Notes: generated by a model not told the origin, from the sequence alone. 54,046 bases of DNA from CADDZO01 sp035294145 (GCA_035294145.1 DATGLL010000136.1:1-54046); one strand, 5' to 3'. Positions 17,359-26,533 are shown, counted from the stretch's first letter. Numbers and translations: made by a program.

Positions 17359-19397
17359 GCTTGCCCGTCACCGCCAAGATCCCCTTCGGCGGGGACTACA
17401 ACCCGGAGCAGTGGCCGGAGGAGGTCTGGGAGGAGGACTACCGGTTGTTCGACCTCGCCCGGATCGACATCGTGACGCTGGGGGTGTTCGCCTGGGCACT
17501 GGTCCAGCCCGAGCCGGACGTCTACGACTTCACCGTCCTGGATCGGATCGTGGAGCGGGCAGCCGCCCGGGGCCGGGCCATCTGCATGGGGACCGGCACC
17601 GCCGCCCTCCCCGCCTGGCTGGTGCGGGCCTTCCCAGAGGTGACGCGGGTGGACTTCGAGGGACGTCGGCACCGGTACGGCCAGCGGCACAACGCCTGCC
17701 CGAGCTCCCCGGTCTTCCGGCGGCTGTCGACCGAGCTGGCCCGCCGCATCGCCCACCGTTACGCCGGTCACCCCTCGATCATCGCCTGGCACGTCGGCAA
17801 CGAGTACGGGGGGGCGTGCTACTGCGAGCGGTGTGGCGCGGCCTTCCGAGACTGGTTGCGCAGGAGGTACGGCACCCTGGAGGCGCTGAACGAGGCCTGG
17901 TACACCACCTTCTGGTCTCACCGCTTCTCCGACTGGGAGGAGATCGAGGTGCCCTCGGCCCTGACGGAGCACTGGCAGGGGCCGGACCACACCGCCTTCC
18001 CGAGCATCACCCTGGACTATCGGCGGTTCATGTCGGAGGCCATGCTCGCCAACTTCCTGGACGAGAAGGCCGCCATCCGTGAGTCGAGTCCCGACGTCCC
18101 AGTCACCACCAACTTCATGGGCATGTACCGGCCGATCGACTACCACCGCTGGGCTCCCCATCTCGACTTCGCCTCCTGGGACAACTACCCGCCCGACGAT
18201 CGCTCACCGGAGTGGATGGCGCTGAGCCACGATCTGATACGCGGCCTCAAGGGGGGGCAGCCGTTCTGGTTGATGGAGCAGACACCGAGCGTCACCGCCA
18301 GCCGAGACGTGAACCCGCTCAAGCGGCCGGGGGTCGTGCGCCTGTGGAGCTGGCAGGCGGTGGCGCACGGCGCCGACGCGGTGCTCTTCTTCCAGATGCG
18401 GGCCTCGCGGGGGGCCTGCGAGAAGTACCATGGGGCGGTCATCGGTCACGCTGGCCGTCAGGACACCCGGGTGTTCCGTGAGGTGGCTCAGCTGGGGGCC
18501 GAGCTGGAACGGTTCGGCGGCGTCGCCCTGGGCGCGCGCACGCCCGCCCGAGTCGCGTTGCTGTTCGACTGGGACAGCTGGTGGGCGCTGGAGATGTCCG
18601 ACGGCCCCTCCCGGTTGGTCCGCTATCAGCCGATCGTGCTGGCCTACTACCGCGCGCTCTGGGAGGCGGGAATCGACGTTGACGTGATCCCCGTGACGGC
18701 CGACCTCTCCGGCTACGAGGTCGTCCTCGCACCCGCGCTGCACATGGTCAAGGGCGACCTGCCCCAGCGGCTGGAGGAGGTCGCCGCTCGGGGTGGCTCG
18801 GTGGTGACGACCTTCCTCTCGGGACGAGTGGACGAGAACGACAACGCCTTCCTGATGGACGTGCCTGGACCCCTCGGGCCGCTGATGGGCATCCGCATCG
18901 ACGAATGGGACGCGCGCGAGCCCGAGGTCACGAACCCGGTCTGCCTCGGCACCGGCCCGGACCGGCTCCAGGTCGAATCGCGGCTGGTGTTCGAGCTGGT
19001 GATCCCCCAGGGGGCCGAGGTCCTCGGCACCTACCAGGCCGACTTCTACGCCGGGACACCGGCCGTCACCAGGAACCAGTTCGGCGCCGGACACGGCTGG
19101 TACGTGGCCACGGATCTGGATCGGCGGGGCGTCTCCTGGGTCGTCGAGCAAGTGCTGGCCCGGCACGGGCTGGAGGGGCGCCATCGGGACGTGCCCGGCC
19201 TCGAGACCGCCCTCCGGGTCGCACCCGACGGGACGCGGCTGCTCTTCTTGCTCAATCACCGTGCAGAGCCGGTGGAGGTGGCGGCGGTCGTCACCGGCCT
19301 CGACCTGCTCTCCGGGGAGGGCATCGAGCACGGTCAGCGAATCCGCCTCGGCCCGTACGGGGTCATGGTGGTGCGGGAGGACGCCGGAGCCGACTGA
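17355..19397 (+). CDS. GH42 beta-galactosidase
   Basis: The 680-residue enzyme matches GH42 throughout. The acid/base glutamate is E150 in AWHVGNEYGG and the nucleophile is E308 in PFWLMEQTPS. C115, C155, C157 and C160 form the zinc cluster known from Thermus GH42. The trimerisation domain (YYRALWEAGIDVDVI onward) and the small C-terminal beta domain are present. No signal peptide is seen, so it acts in the cytoplasm on imported oligosaccharides. Its start overlaps the DUF624 stop (ATGA). Some family members prefer alpha-L-arabinopyranosides, which cannot be excluded. Confidence 0.95.
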   Translation: MSLPVTAKIPFGGDYNPEQWPEEVWEEDYRLFDLARIDIVTLGVFAWALVQPEPDVYDFTVLDRIVERAAARGRAICMGTGTAALPAWLVRAFPEVTRVDFEGRRHRYGQRHNACPSSPVFRRLSTELARRIAHRYAGHPSIIAWHVGNEYGGACYCERCGAAFRDWLRRRYGTLEALNEAWYTTFWSHRFSDWEEIEVPSALTEHWQGPDHTAFPSITLDYRRFMSEAMLANFLDEKAAIRESSPDVPVTTNFMGMYRPIDYHRWAPHLDFASWDNYPPDDRSPEWMALSHDLIRGLKGGQPFWLMEQTPSVTASRDVNPLKRPGVVRLWSWQAVAHGADAVLFFQMRASRGACEKYHGAVIGHAGRQDTRVFREVAQLGAELERFGGVALGARTPARVALLFDWDSWWALEMSDGPSRLVRYQPIVLAYYRALWEAGIDVDVIPVTADLSGYEVVLAPALHMVKGDLPQRLEEVAARGGSVVTTFLSGRVDENDNAFLMDVPGPLGPLMGIRIDEWDAREPEVTNPVCLGTGPDRLQVESRLVFELVIPQGAEVLGTYQADFYAGTPAVTRNQFGAGHGWYVATDLDRRGVSWVVEQVLARHGLEGRHRDVPGLETALRVAPDGTRLLFLLNHRAEPVEVAAVVTGLDLLSGEGIEHGQRIRLGPYGVMVVREDAGAD

Positions 19398-19429
19398 CCC
19401 CCCGGCGGCCGTCGCACCACCCGCGGTCG

Positions 19430-20063
19430 CTCCCCCCAGCGGATCCACTCCAGGGCCTTCCAGGGAGCCAGCGGGTAGCTGCGGGAGGCGGACCTCGACC
19501 GCGACCGCGTTGGCCATCGTCCGCCCCGGCAAGGGGAGCAAGGGGATGCCCGCGGCTCGCAACGCCTCCCCCACCCGGGGTGCCGTCAACACGAAGGCGG
19601 TGGCTGGCTTGCCGGTGGCCCTCGCCCCCCTGTCCGAGCTCCGGGACGTCGAGCCCACCGACGACGACGACCTCTTCGTAGGTCGGGCCTCGAACACCGC
19701 CCGGACCGCGGCCTGAAAGCCAGCCGGCGGGCACTGGGGGGGTGAGGTCGACCGGATGGCCGCCAGCGGCGAAGGGCGGGGCCGGCTCCAAGGGCGGCGG
19801 CAGTCGCAGGTCGAGCCGCTCGGCGGCGTCCTCGACCGCCGCCGGCACCGAGATCAGGACCAGGTGGACCGGCTCCTCGCGCCGGTCCACCGAGCGCCGT
19901 CCCAGCGCCTCCTCTCCCGGCTTGGGTTGACCGCGACCACGAGCTCCTCGAAGCCGCCGGTGAGGACGTTGCGGAGCAGGACGTGGTCGAGCCCGGCCGA
20001 GTGCCGGGAGGCTCCGTAGACCGCCGCCGAGCCGGGCCGGAAGACGGCGTCCAGGGAACTCAT
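19430..20063 (-). pseudogene. decayed ADP-forming acyl-CoA synthetase
   Basis: From an ATG at 20063 the minus strand reads MSSLDAVFRPGSAAVYGASR and VLLRNVLTGGFEELVVAVNP, the CoA-binding N-terminus of NDP-forming acetate-CoA ligases. A different frame then gives VHLVLISVPAAVEDAAERL, and others give YEEVVVVGGLDVPELG and FVLTAPRVGEALRAAGIPLLPLPGRTMANAVAVEVRLP. At least two frameshifts and a large internal deletion are needed to join them; the intact protein is about 700 residues. It is a relic lying between two unrelated convergent units. Confidence 0.6.
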
Positions 20064-20180
20064 CGGTGATCGGGGACCGGGGCTCCGGCACCAGTGGGGA
20101 CTGGTAGCGCCCGGGTGGATGGCATCGGGGTGGTCGTAGCCTGGTTCGCCCCCGGACCAAGGCAGGGAGATGATGCATTG

Positions 20181-20210
20181 GGGAGGGGGCGCCGATGGGC
20201 CCCCTCCCCT
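20181..20210. terminator. strong inverted repeat after the OFA transporter gene
   Basis: GGGGAGGGGGC and GCCCCCTCCCC are perfect 11-bp arms with an 8-base loop, 29 bases beyond the stop of the minus-strand transporter gene. There is no clear T-run, but strength and position make it the likely end of the oxalate operon transcript. Confidence 0.55.
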
Positions 20211-20238
20211 TGGCGAGGCTCAGCTCACCCCAGGGACG

Positions 20239-21678
20239 TCATGTCGCCGTCGCGGTCGGCGCCTGCGCCCGTGCCTGGTGGGCGAGCGCCCTGGCCTCCG
20301 CCGCCCGCATCTGCTCGAGCGTCGGCCGCTTCAGCTTCACCGCTGCGACCACGGCCGCGAGCGCCCCCAAGAAGGCCCCGAAGAGGAAGCCGAACAGCCA
20401 GTTGAAGTGCGCGGTGCCATACAGGGTCCCCGTCATCACCAACGCGGCCAGGCCACCGGCGAAGCTCCCTCCCAGGGCTTTGAACTGGTAGATCGATCCG
20501 TAGTTGAGGTGGTTGTTGGTCTCACCGTAGTAGTCGGCCACCATGGCCGCCGTCAGCGGGAAGTTGGCGCCGGAGAGCCCACCTGAGATGATGGCGCAGA
20601 TCGCGAACAGGATGGGCTGGTGGAGGAAGCCGAAGAGGTAGGCCAGGAGCTGGAAGATGACGTTCAGGGAGTATGCCCCGACCATCGTCCGCTGACGCCC
20701 GATGAACTCGGAGATGAGGCCGTAGATCGGACGCGCTAGGCCGTCGGTCAAGGCGAAGCCGGCGAACCCGACGACCGCGGCCACGGTCCCCAGGTTCATG
20801 GCCTGGGCGAAGGGGTAGTAGTAGGCCACCCCGAAGAGCGAGCAGCCGACGTAGAGGGCGAAGGCGATCCCGATCCACTTCGCCTGCGGCGTGTACCACA
20901 TCTCCCGGAGGCTGTACTGCTTGAGGGAGGGCGGGTTGTTGAGGAGGTCCCTGGTCGTCCTCTTGCTCTTGCTCCAGTTGAGGGGGTCGACGCTCGCCGG
21001 CCACCAGTGCTTGGGGGGATCCTTCATGAAAAGGCCGGCCAGCACGATGCCGACCGTCATGATGATCCCCTGCATGATGATGTAGTGGTTGGTCGCCGCA
21101 GGGCTCATGTTGCTCGCGCCGCCGGCGGTGGCCGTCGCCCCGATGCCGATGACGAAGGGGACCGCGCCGTAGGCCCAGCCGCCGTTGACGAAGCCGGTCC
21201 TCCACCCCTTCATCTCGGGGTACCACTTGGCGACGATGTTGATGCAGCTTGAGTAGACCATGCCCGAGCCGATGCCGCCGAGCACCGCGTAGGAGAGGTA
21301 GGCCTCCCAGATGCTGGTGGAGTTGGCCAGCCAGCCGTAGGCGACGATCCCGCAGATGATGCCGCCCAGGACCACGGCCCACCGCACCGGCAGGATGCCA
21401 CGACCGCGCAGGAACGCGGTGGCTGGCTGGACGAACGACTCGAAGACGACGTAGACGGAGAACAGCCAGAACGTCGGCGCCGCCCCCCAGTTGTGCTGGC
21501 TCGAGAGGGAATCGGAGAGCGCCCCCCACGTGTACTCGAGCAGGCCGGCCAGACACATCGCCACCCAGGCAGCGATGATCGGCACCCACCGTGGGTAGCC
21601 CAAGATCGACCTCGGGTCCTCTCCGACGCGAAAGATGCGACCCGTCTCGTTCACGATCTCTCGATACGCTTCGCCCAT
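20239..21678 (-). CDS. OFA-family (oxalate/formate antiporter-like) MFS transporter
   Basis: The 479-residue protein has 12 predicted membrane segments and matches the OFA branch of the major facilitator superfamily. Markers are WVPIIAAWVAMCLAGLLEYTWGALSDSL in segment 1, GIGSGMVYSSCINIVAKWYPEMKGWRTGF, FALTDGLARPIYGLISEFIGRQRTM and the C-terminal NYGSIYQFKALGGSFAG. OFA carriers exchange oxalate, formate or related small carboxylates. ATG at 21678 has GGAGGTGA nine bases upstream. It is the last gene of the minus-strand operon whose oxidoreductase has oxalate-type active-site residues, so oxalate is the best guess for its substrate. Confidence 0.88.
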   Translation of the reverse strand: MGEAYREIVNETGRIFRVGEDPRSILGYPRWVPIIAAWVAMCLAGLLEYTWGALSDSLSSQHNWGAAPTFWLFSVYVVFESFVQPATAFLRGRGILPVRWAVVLGGIICGIVAYGWLANSTSIWEAYLSYAVLGGIGSGMVYSSCINIVAKWYPEMKGWRTGFVNGGWAYGAVPFVIGIGATATAGGASNMSPAATNHYIIMQGIIMTVGIVLAGLFMKDPPKHWWPASVDPLNWSKSKRTTRDLLNNPPSLKQYSLREMWYTPQAKWIGIAFALYVGCSLFGVAYYYPFAQAMNLGTVAAVVGFAGFALTDGLARPIYGLISEFIGRQRTMVGAYSLNVIFQLLAYLFGFLHQPILFAICAIISGGLSGANFPLTAAMVADYYGETNNHLNYGSIYQFKALGGSFAGGLAALVMTGTLYGTAHFNWLFGFLFGAFLGALAAVVAAVKLKRPTLEQMRAAEARALAHQARAQAPTATAT

Positions 21679-21744
21679 CTCCCTAACTCACCTCCTAACT
21701 CTCCCTCGGCACGGCCCCCATGCCGAACGCAGATCCGTGTCCGC

Positions 21745-22947
21745 CTAGCGCATCCCGGCCTCCTCGCCCACCAGCTGCGGGGCGCTGGTCAGGGCCATGA
21801 CGGCCGCGGTGTCGAGCAGGGCGCAGATGCCGCGGTGACGGTGCTCGGCGGCCAGGGCGGCCACCTCGGCGGCCTCGGCCGAGCCCAGCGGCCGCTCCGC
21901 GGCCGGCCGGAGCAGCTGGGCCAGGCGCGCGGTCCCGGTCACGCAGATCGGGCAGGTCTCGCAGGTCTCGCGGGCGAAGAAGGCCGCCACCCGCGCCGCT
22001 GCCCGCCCCAGCCCCTGCTGGGCGCCGACCACGATGATCGAGGCCCCGAGCCCGGTGCCCGCGGCCGCCAGCGCCTCCGGCTCCAGGGCCAGGTCCAGCT
22101 GATCCGCTCGCAGCCAGGGCAGCGAGTAGCCGCCGGGGAGCACCGCCTCCACCCGGTCGCCAGGGCGTGGTCCCCCCGCCCGCTCGATCAGCTCGCGCAC
22201 CGGGATCCCCATCGGCAGCTCGAAGACGCCGGGACGGGCGACGTCACCGCTGACCGAGAAGAGGGTGGGACGATGCTCCCGGTACCAGGCCGCGCCCCGG
22301 CGCAGGATCACCGGGACGTGGGCGAGCGTCTCCACGTTGTTGACCACCGTGGGCTGGCCGCGGTAGCCGCGCTCGCTCGGGTAGGGTGGCTTGGGCCGGG
22401 GCCAGGCCGGCCTGCCCATCAGCACGGCCAGCAGCGCCGTCTCCTCGCCGGCGATGTAGACGTGGCTCTCCAGCCGGAGCCGGATCGGCACCAACGCCCC
22501 CGCCAGGTCGGTGCCGCCGAGCGCTTGGATGGCCTCGGCCAGCGCCCGCTGGGCCGGGCCGAACTCGTCGTTGATGTAGACGACGACCTCGGCCACGCCC
22601 ACCGCCCGGGCGGCGATGAGCAGGCCCTCGAGCACCTGGTGCGGGGCCCGGGCCATGAGGTGTCGATCCTTATAGGAGCCCGGCTCTCCCTCGGCCCCGT
22701 TGACCACCAGGTAGCGGGGCGCCGGACCGCGGGCGGTGGCCTCCCACTTGGTGGCGGTGGGGAACCCTGCGCCTCCGCGCCCGGTGAGCCCCGCCTCGCG
22801 CACCTCGGCCACGATCTCGGGGCCCGACATGGTCAGCGCCCGGCGCAAGGCCTCGTACCCCCCGCGGGCCCGATAGGCGGCGAGCGTCTCGGCCGGGCCC
22901 AGCGTCCCCAGGTCGGTGACCGACGTCACCGGGAGCAGCTCAGCCAC
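21745..22947 (-). CDS. NuoF-like FMN/[4Fe-4S] electron-transfer subunit
   Basis: The 400-residue protein has the NuoF/HoxF core: the FMN/NADH loop GRGGAGFPTATKW (residues 57-69), NGAEGEPGSYKDRHL (83-97), an SLBB-like region (VSGDVARPGVFELPMGIPV) and a C-terminal [4Fe-4S] site with C329, C332, C335 and C375. It lacks the usual N-terminal thioredoxin-like [2Fe-2S] domain. Its start overlaps the beta-subunit stop by eight bases, so it is made with the oxidoreductase. The inferred role is to pass electrons from the ferredoxin-type clusters of the oxidoreductase to NAD(P)+, or the reverse. A true complex-I role is unlikely because no other nuo genes are present. Confidence 0.85.
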   Translation of the reverse strand: MAELLPVTSVTDLGTLGPAETLAAYRARGGYEALRRALTMSGPEIVAEVREAGLTGRGGAGFPTATKWEATARGPAPRYLVVNGAEGEPGSYKDRHLMARAPHQVLEGLLIAARAVGVAEVVVYINDEFGPAQRALAEAIQALGGTDLAGALVPIRLRLESHVYIAGEETALLAVLMGRPAWPRPKPPYPSERGYRGQPTVVNNVETLAHVPVILRRGAAWYREHRPTLFSVSGDVARPGVFELPMGIPVRELIERAGGPRPGDRVEAVLPGGYSLPWLRADQLDLALEPEALAAAGTGLGASIIVVGAQQGLGRAAARVAAFFARETCETCPICVTGTARLAQLLRPAAERPLGSAEAAEVAALAAEHRHRGICALLDTAAVMALTSAPQLVGEEAGMR

Positions 22948-24028
22948 GGCTCACCTCCCCGGCGACCACGACCTCGGCCTCATCGCTCTGGCCGGCCTCG
23001 GGGGAGGTCGACGGCCGGGGCAGGGTCCCGAACGGGGTCTGGGTCACCCGCACCACCCCGGGGAGGATCCACCGCTCCCACATCTCGTCGATCTGGGACT
23101 GGAAGTAGTCGACGTCCTCGTCGGTGAAGTGGGCGAAGCGGCCCTGGGTGCGCAGGTACTCGGCCACCGGCTTCCGGCGCAGCCGCCCCTCGACGATCTG
23201 GCGCGTGATCCCCTGGTAGCGCAGCTCCCCCTCCAGGCAGTCCCAGAGCACGGTGATGCCGCACTCGACCGCGAGCACGGCCAGGTCGTGGGAGCGACGA
23301 GGGTCGTAGTCCCAGCCCTTGGGACAGGGGTCATGGGTCTGGACGAAGGTGGGGCCGCCGACGTCGAGGGCGGTGCGGACCTTCTCCATCAGGTCCATGC
23401 CGAAGCCGGAGGAGGCGGAGGCGAAGTAGCGGCCCTGAGGGTGGCCGGCCATGAGCAGCGCGGGCACGTTCTTCTTCCAGCGGTGGTGGGTGATGCGCTT
23501 GGCCGACCCCGAGGGGGTGAAGGCGGTGACCGCGCCCCAGGGCGTCATCCCCGAGGCCTGGATGTCGGTGTTGGCGTAGGACTCGTTGTCGTAGAGCAGG
23601 ATCAGCAGGTTGTAGCGGGTGTCCTGGATCGCCGCCGAGATCGCGGAGAGCCCCATGTCACCACCTCCGCCGTCGCTGCAGAAGGCGATGACGTTGATCC
23701 GCTCCCGGGGGATCTTGCCCTTGCGCATCAGCGCCTCCAGGGCCGCGGCGGTGCCGAGGGCCGAGGAGCCGGCGGCCCCCAGCTGGGTATGGGCCCAGGG
23801 CAGCGCCCACGGGGTGGAGTTGTAGCTGGTGTTGGCCACGTACATGCAGCCGGTGGTGCCGGTGATGAGCGTCCGTGGCCCCGCCACCTTGGCCAGGTAC
23901 CGCATGACCAGGGCGCTCTCGCACCCCTGGCAGGTGCGGTGCCCGGAGGTGTAGTACTCCTGCAGGGGAAGCACCGTGAGCCGCCGGTTGACGGCCAGCT
24001 CCGGCAACGTCGACTCTGGCGCAGCCAT
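22940..24028 (-). CDS. oxalate (2-oxoacid) oxidoreductase, beta subunit
   Basis: The 362-residue subunit binds thiamin diphosphate and a proximal [4Fe-4S] cluster. C33 and C36 (CQGCESAL), C61 and C235 are the probable cluster ligands. The thiamin motif is seen in CSDGGGGDMGLS and LYDNESYANTDIQASGMTPWGA, aligned with the pyruvate:ferredoxin oxidoreductase sequence NTEVYSNTGGQ-S-x-x-TP-x-GA. ATG at 24028 overlaps the alpha stop by one base (TGATG) and is preceded by AAGGAGGTG. It forms the catalytic dimer with alpha and sends electrons to the gamma-delta subunit. Confidence 0.92.
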   Translation of the reverse strand: MAAPESTLPELAVNRRLTVLPLQEYYTSGHRTCQGCESALVMRYLAKVAGPRTLITGTTGCMYVANTSYNSTPWALPWAHTQLGAAGSSALGTAAALEALMRKGKIPRERINVIAFCSDGGGGDMGLSAISAAIQDTRYNLLILLYDNESYANTDIQASGMTPWGAVTAFTPSGSAKRITHHRWKKNVPALLMAGHPQGRYFASASSGFGMDLMEKVRTALDVGGPTFVQTHDPCPKGWDYDPRRSHDLAVLAVECGITVLWDCLEGELRYQGITRQIVEGRLRRKPVAEYLRTQGRFAHFTDEDVDYFQSQIDEMWERWILPGVVRVTQTPFGTLPRPSTSPEAGQSDEAEVVVAGEVSRG

Positions 24029-25305
24029 CAGCGCACACCTCCTTCCACGGTCTCGCGGGGATCCTCTTGAGGCCCGCGCACCCCGATCCACCGGCAGGTG
24101 ACCTCCTGCTCCCGGTCGGCCACCACCTGCTCGACGATCTCCTGCATCTCCTGCAGGTTGTCCACCGAGACCTCGCGGCCGCCCAGCCCGGCGATGAAGG
24201 GAACCAGCCGGGGTCGCTCCGGCTCGGGGTAGAGCGCCGCCGCCACCTCCGTGTAGAGCACGCCACCATGGGCGTTGGAGCCGAAGGAGTAGTCCCGGTC
24301 CACGATCCCGACGCCTCGGAGGCCACGCAGCAGCGAGCGCAGCTCCGGTCCCGGGAAGGGCCGGAACCACTTGACGCGGACGAAGCCGACCTTCCTCCCC
24401 TGCTCGCGGAGGCGGTCCACCGCCACCTTGCCGACCATGCCCACGGTGCCCATGCCGAGCAGGGCGTACTCGGCGTCCTCCATCCGGTAGGGGTCCAGGA
24501 AGGGATCCTGTGGGCCCCGGCCGAAGACGCGCACGAACTCCCGGCTCGCCTCCTGGATCACCGCCCGGCTCCGGCGCATGGCCGCGTCGGCCTGGCGGCG
24601 GGCCTCCATCACCCAGTCCTCGTTGAACTGGGGCGCGATCGAGATCGGGTTGTCGGGGTGGAAGCGTCGGTCCCCCAGGTCGTAGGGGGGCACGAAGCGA
24701 CGCACCAGCTCGGCGTCGGGGACCCGGACCATGTGCTGGGAGTGGGTGAGGAAGGCGCCGTCCATGGAGAGGGCGCAGGGCAGCATCACCCGCGGGTCCT
24801 CGGTCACCCGGTAGGCCAGCAGGGTCATGTCCAGGGCCTCCTGGGCCGTCTCCACCCAGTACAGGAGCCAGCCGGTGTCCCGGACCATGAGCGCGTCGTT
24901 GTGCTCGACCCCGAAGGCCCCGGGGTCATCGAGGGCCCGGTTGCCGACCAGCGCCACCACCGGCAGGCGCAGGGAGGCGGTGACCACCAGTGCCTCCATG
25001 CCGTACATCCAGCCCACGCCGGAGGAGCCGATGAAGGAGCGGGCGCCCACCATGGAGGCGTGCTTGCCGATCTCGAACTGCGAGTGCTCGGACTCGGCGA
25101 CGATGAACTCGGCGTTCATCTGGCCGTTGGCGATCATCTTGCTGACCGCCGACATCACGCTGTCGTAGGGCCGGATTGGGTAGCCGGCGAGGACGTCCAC
25201 GTCCAGCAGGCGCAGGGCCTGGGCCACCGCCTCGCAGCCGGTGATGATCTCCTCCCGCTCCCCGCTCTCCGTCAGGGTGGGGGCCGTCCCCTGGGTCGTC
25301 GTCAT
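24028..25305 (-). CDS. oxalate (2-oxoacid) oxidoreductase, alpha subunit
   Basis: The 425-residue subunit is the pyrimidine-binding half of a 2-oxoacid:ferredoxin oxidoreductase. The key active-site motif reads GYPIRPYDSV (Y42, R45), whereas pyruvate enzymes have YPITP. Moorella oxalate oxidoreductase has YPIRP with Tyr28/Arg31. With the same 14-residue offset, R123, D126 and F131 here fall on its Arg109, Asp112 and Phe117 (NRALDDPGAFG), while its Asp116 would correspond to A130. The arginines bind the second carboxylate of oxalate. The reaction would be oxalate to two CO2 with two electrons, without CoA. Residue equivalence is from memory of the Moorella structure and needs an alignment. Confidence 0.88.
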   Translation of the reverse strand: MTTTQGTAPTLTESGEREEIITGCEAVAQALRLLDVDVLAGYPIRPYDSVMSAVSKMIANGQMNAEFIVAESEHSQFEIGKHASMVGARSFIGSSGVGWMYGMEALVVTASLRLPVVALVGNRALDDPGAFGVEHNDALMVRDTGWLLYWVETAQEALDMTLLAYRVTEDPRVMLPCALSMDGAFLTHSQHMVRVPDAELVRRFVPPYDLGDRRFHPDNPISIAPQFNEDWVMEARRQADAAMRRSRAVIQEASREFVRVFGRGPQDPFLDPYRMEDAEYALLGMGTVGMVGKVAVDRLREQGRKVGFVRVKWFRPFPGPELRSLLRGLRGVGIVDRDYSFGSNAHGGVLYTEVAAALYPEPERPRLVPFIAGLGGREVSVDNLQEMQEIVEQVVADREQEVTCRWIGVRGPQEDPRETVEGGVR

Positions 25306-25333
25306 ACCCTCCTCCTCGTGCCGCCCCGACGGC

Positions 25334-26404
25334 TCACAGCACCCCGTAGTGGGGGATGGGGCCGCCGGCCTTGGCCAGCTTTTCCTGGCGCATCTGCTCG
25401 TAGGCCTCGGGATCGCGCTCGTAGAGCTCGTACACGGTCTGGTTGGACTCGAAGACGAGCTCGTCCACCATCTCGATGCAGCCGGGGACGGGGCAGGTCT
25501 GGGCGCAGATGCCGCAGCCGCAGCAGTGCTCGTAGTTGACGTCGTAGTGGCCGGCGGGCGTGGGGACGAAGCACTCGTCCGGGCAGACCGTGTAGCAGAT
25601 CTGGCACTTCACACAGGCGTCGAACTTGACCAGCGGCCGCGCCGTCCGGGTGGTGAACTTCTTGAACAGCTCGTTGTTGGCGCCCACCTTGACGGCGGGG
25701 ACCACGAGCCCCTCGCGCATCTCCGTCCACCCCGGCTTGTCGATGGGCCGGTAGGTGTCCTCGGCGCCGACGCCGGCCGGCACCGGGTGGACCTGGACCG
25801 CCTCATAGCCCTCGTGCAGGAAGCCCACCCGCCGGGCCGCGTCGGGGCCGGACTCGGCCTGGGCGACCAGGCTCTGCAGGCCGACCAACCCTCCCGTCAC
25901 CCGGGAGACCGCCCCCATGGTGCGGTAGTCGGTCCCGTCGTCGTGGTAGACCCAGAGCCCACCGAAGGAGGGGTCGCCGGGGAGGATGGCGAGGTTCCAG
26001 TCGAAGTCGCGGCGGGGGATCCAGCGCAGCAGCTCCTCCGGGGTGCGCCGGGAGACCACCAGCAAGGTGCCCCCAGGGGCCAAGTTGATGTTGATCGGCT
26101 GGACGCCGTACCAGGCCCAGGACTCCACCCCCTTGGTGAGGGTGTCGTCCATCACGCACACGGCCACGACGTTGTCGGGCTCGTACTTGGTCATCTCGAC
26201 CCGTAGCGCGTCCTCGTCCTCGGCGATCACGGCGAACTGCTTGGCAGGGATCCCGTTGCGCTCCGGGGAGTCCCCATAGCGCTGCACCGTGCCGCCGATC
26301 TTGCCCTCGCGCCGGGCCGCCCTCACCAGCTCCTTGGTGATCACGCCGGCGAGGTTCTTTTGGAAGACGCCTCGATAGGTGACGTCGACGGAACCGGCGG
26401 CCAT
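25334..26404 (-). CDS. oxalate (2-oxoacid) oxidoreductase, fused gamma-delta subunit
   Basis: The 356-residue protein joins a gamma domain (residues 5-180, starting VDVTYRGVFQKNLAGVITKELVRAA) to a two-cluster ferredoxin delta domain. The clusters are bound by C264, C267, C270 and C274 (CVKCQICYTVC) and by C294/C297/C300/C304 (CCGCGICAQTC). The gamma-delta fusion and the gene order gamma-delta, alpha, beta match the three-subunit oxalate oxidoreductase of Moorella. ATG at 26404 follows GGGAGGATGTG; an adjacent in-frame GTG at 26407 is possible. It carries electrons from the beta cluster to an external acceptor, probably the NuoF-like protein encoded downstream. Confidence 0.9.
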   Translation of the reverse strand: MAAGSVDVTYRGVFQKNLAGVITKELVRAARREGKIGGTVQRYGDSPERNGIPAKQFAVIAEDEDALRVEMTKYEPDNVVAVCVMDDTLTKGVESWAWYGVQPININLAPGGTLLVVSRRTPEELLRWIPRRDFDWNLAILPGDPSFGGLWVYHDDGTDYRTMGAVSRVTGGLVGLQSLVAQAESGPDAARRVGFLHEGYEAVQVHPVPAGVGAEDTYRPIDKPGWTEMREGLVVPAVKVGANNELFKKFTTRTARPLVKFDACVKCQICYTVCPDECFVPTPAGHYDVNYEHCCGCGICAQTCPVPGCIEMVDELVFESNQTVYELYERDPEAYEQMRQEKLAKAGGPIPHYGVL

Positions 26405-26533
26405 CACATCCTCCCTTCACGTGTCGCCGTCATCACACCCTCCGTCCGTGGCCTCTCGGCCTGCCCGTGCGCCCATCGCTCGCTTCCCCCCGGGCTCGGG
26501 CAGCCACCCGTGAGCCCGCCGCCTCCAGCCCGC

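Noticed and set aside
18204..20178. Long minus-strand frames of 497 and 271 codons across 18.2-20.2 kb
   Set aside because: They mix antisense of GH42 with pieces of the acyl-CoA synthetase pseudogene; neither is a coherent protein.
21745..22947. Complex I subunit NuoF
   Set aside because: No other nuo genes are nearby, the N-terminal domain is missing, and it overlaps the oxidoreductase beta gene.
24028..26404. Ordinary pyruvate:ferredoxin oxidoreductase
   Set aside because: YPIRP instead of YPITP, the OFA carrier and the fused gamma-delta subunit favour oxalate. Pyruvate remains the fallback if the alignment fails.
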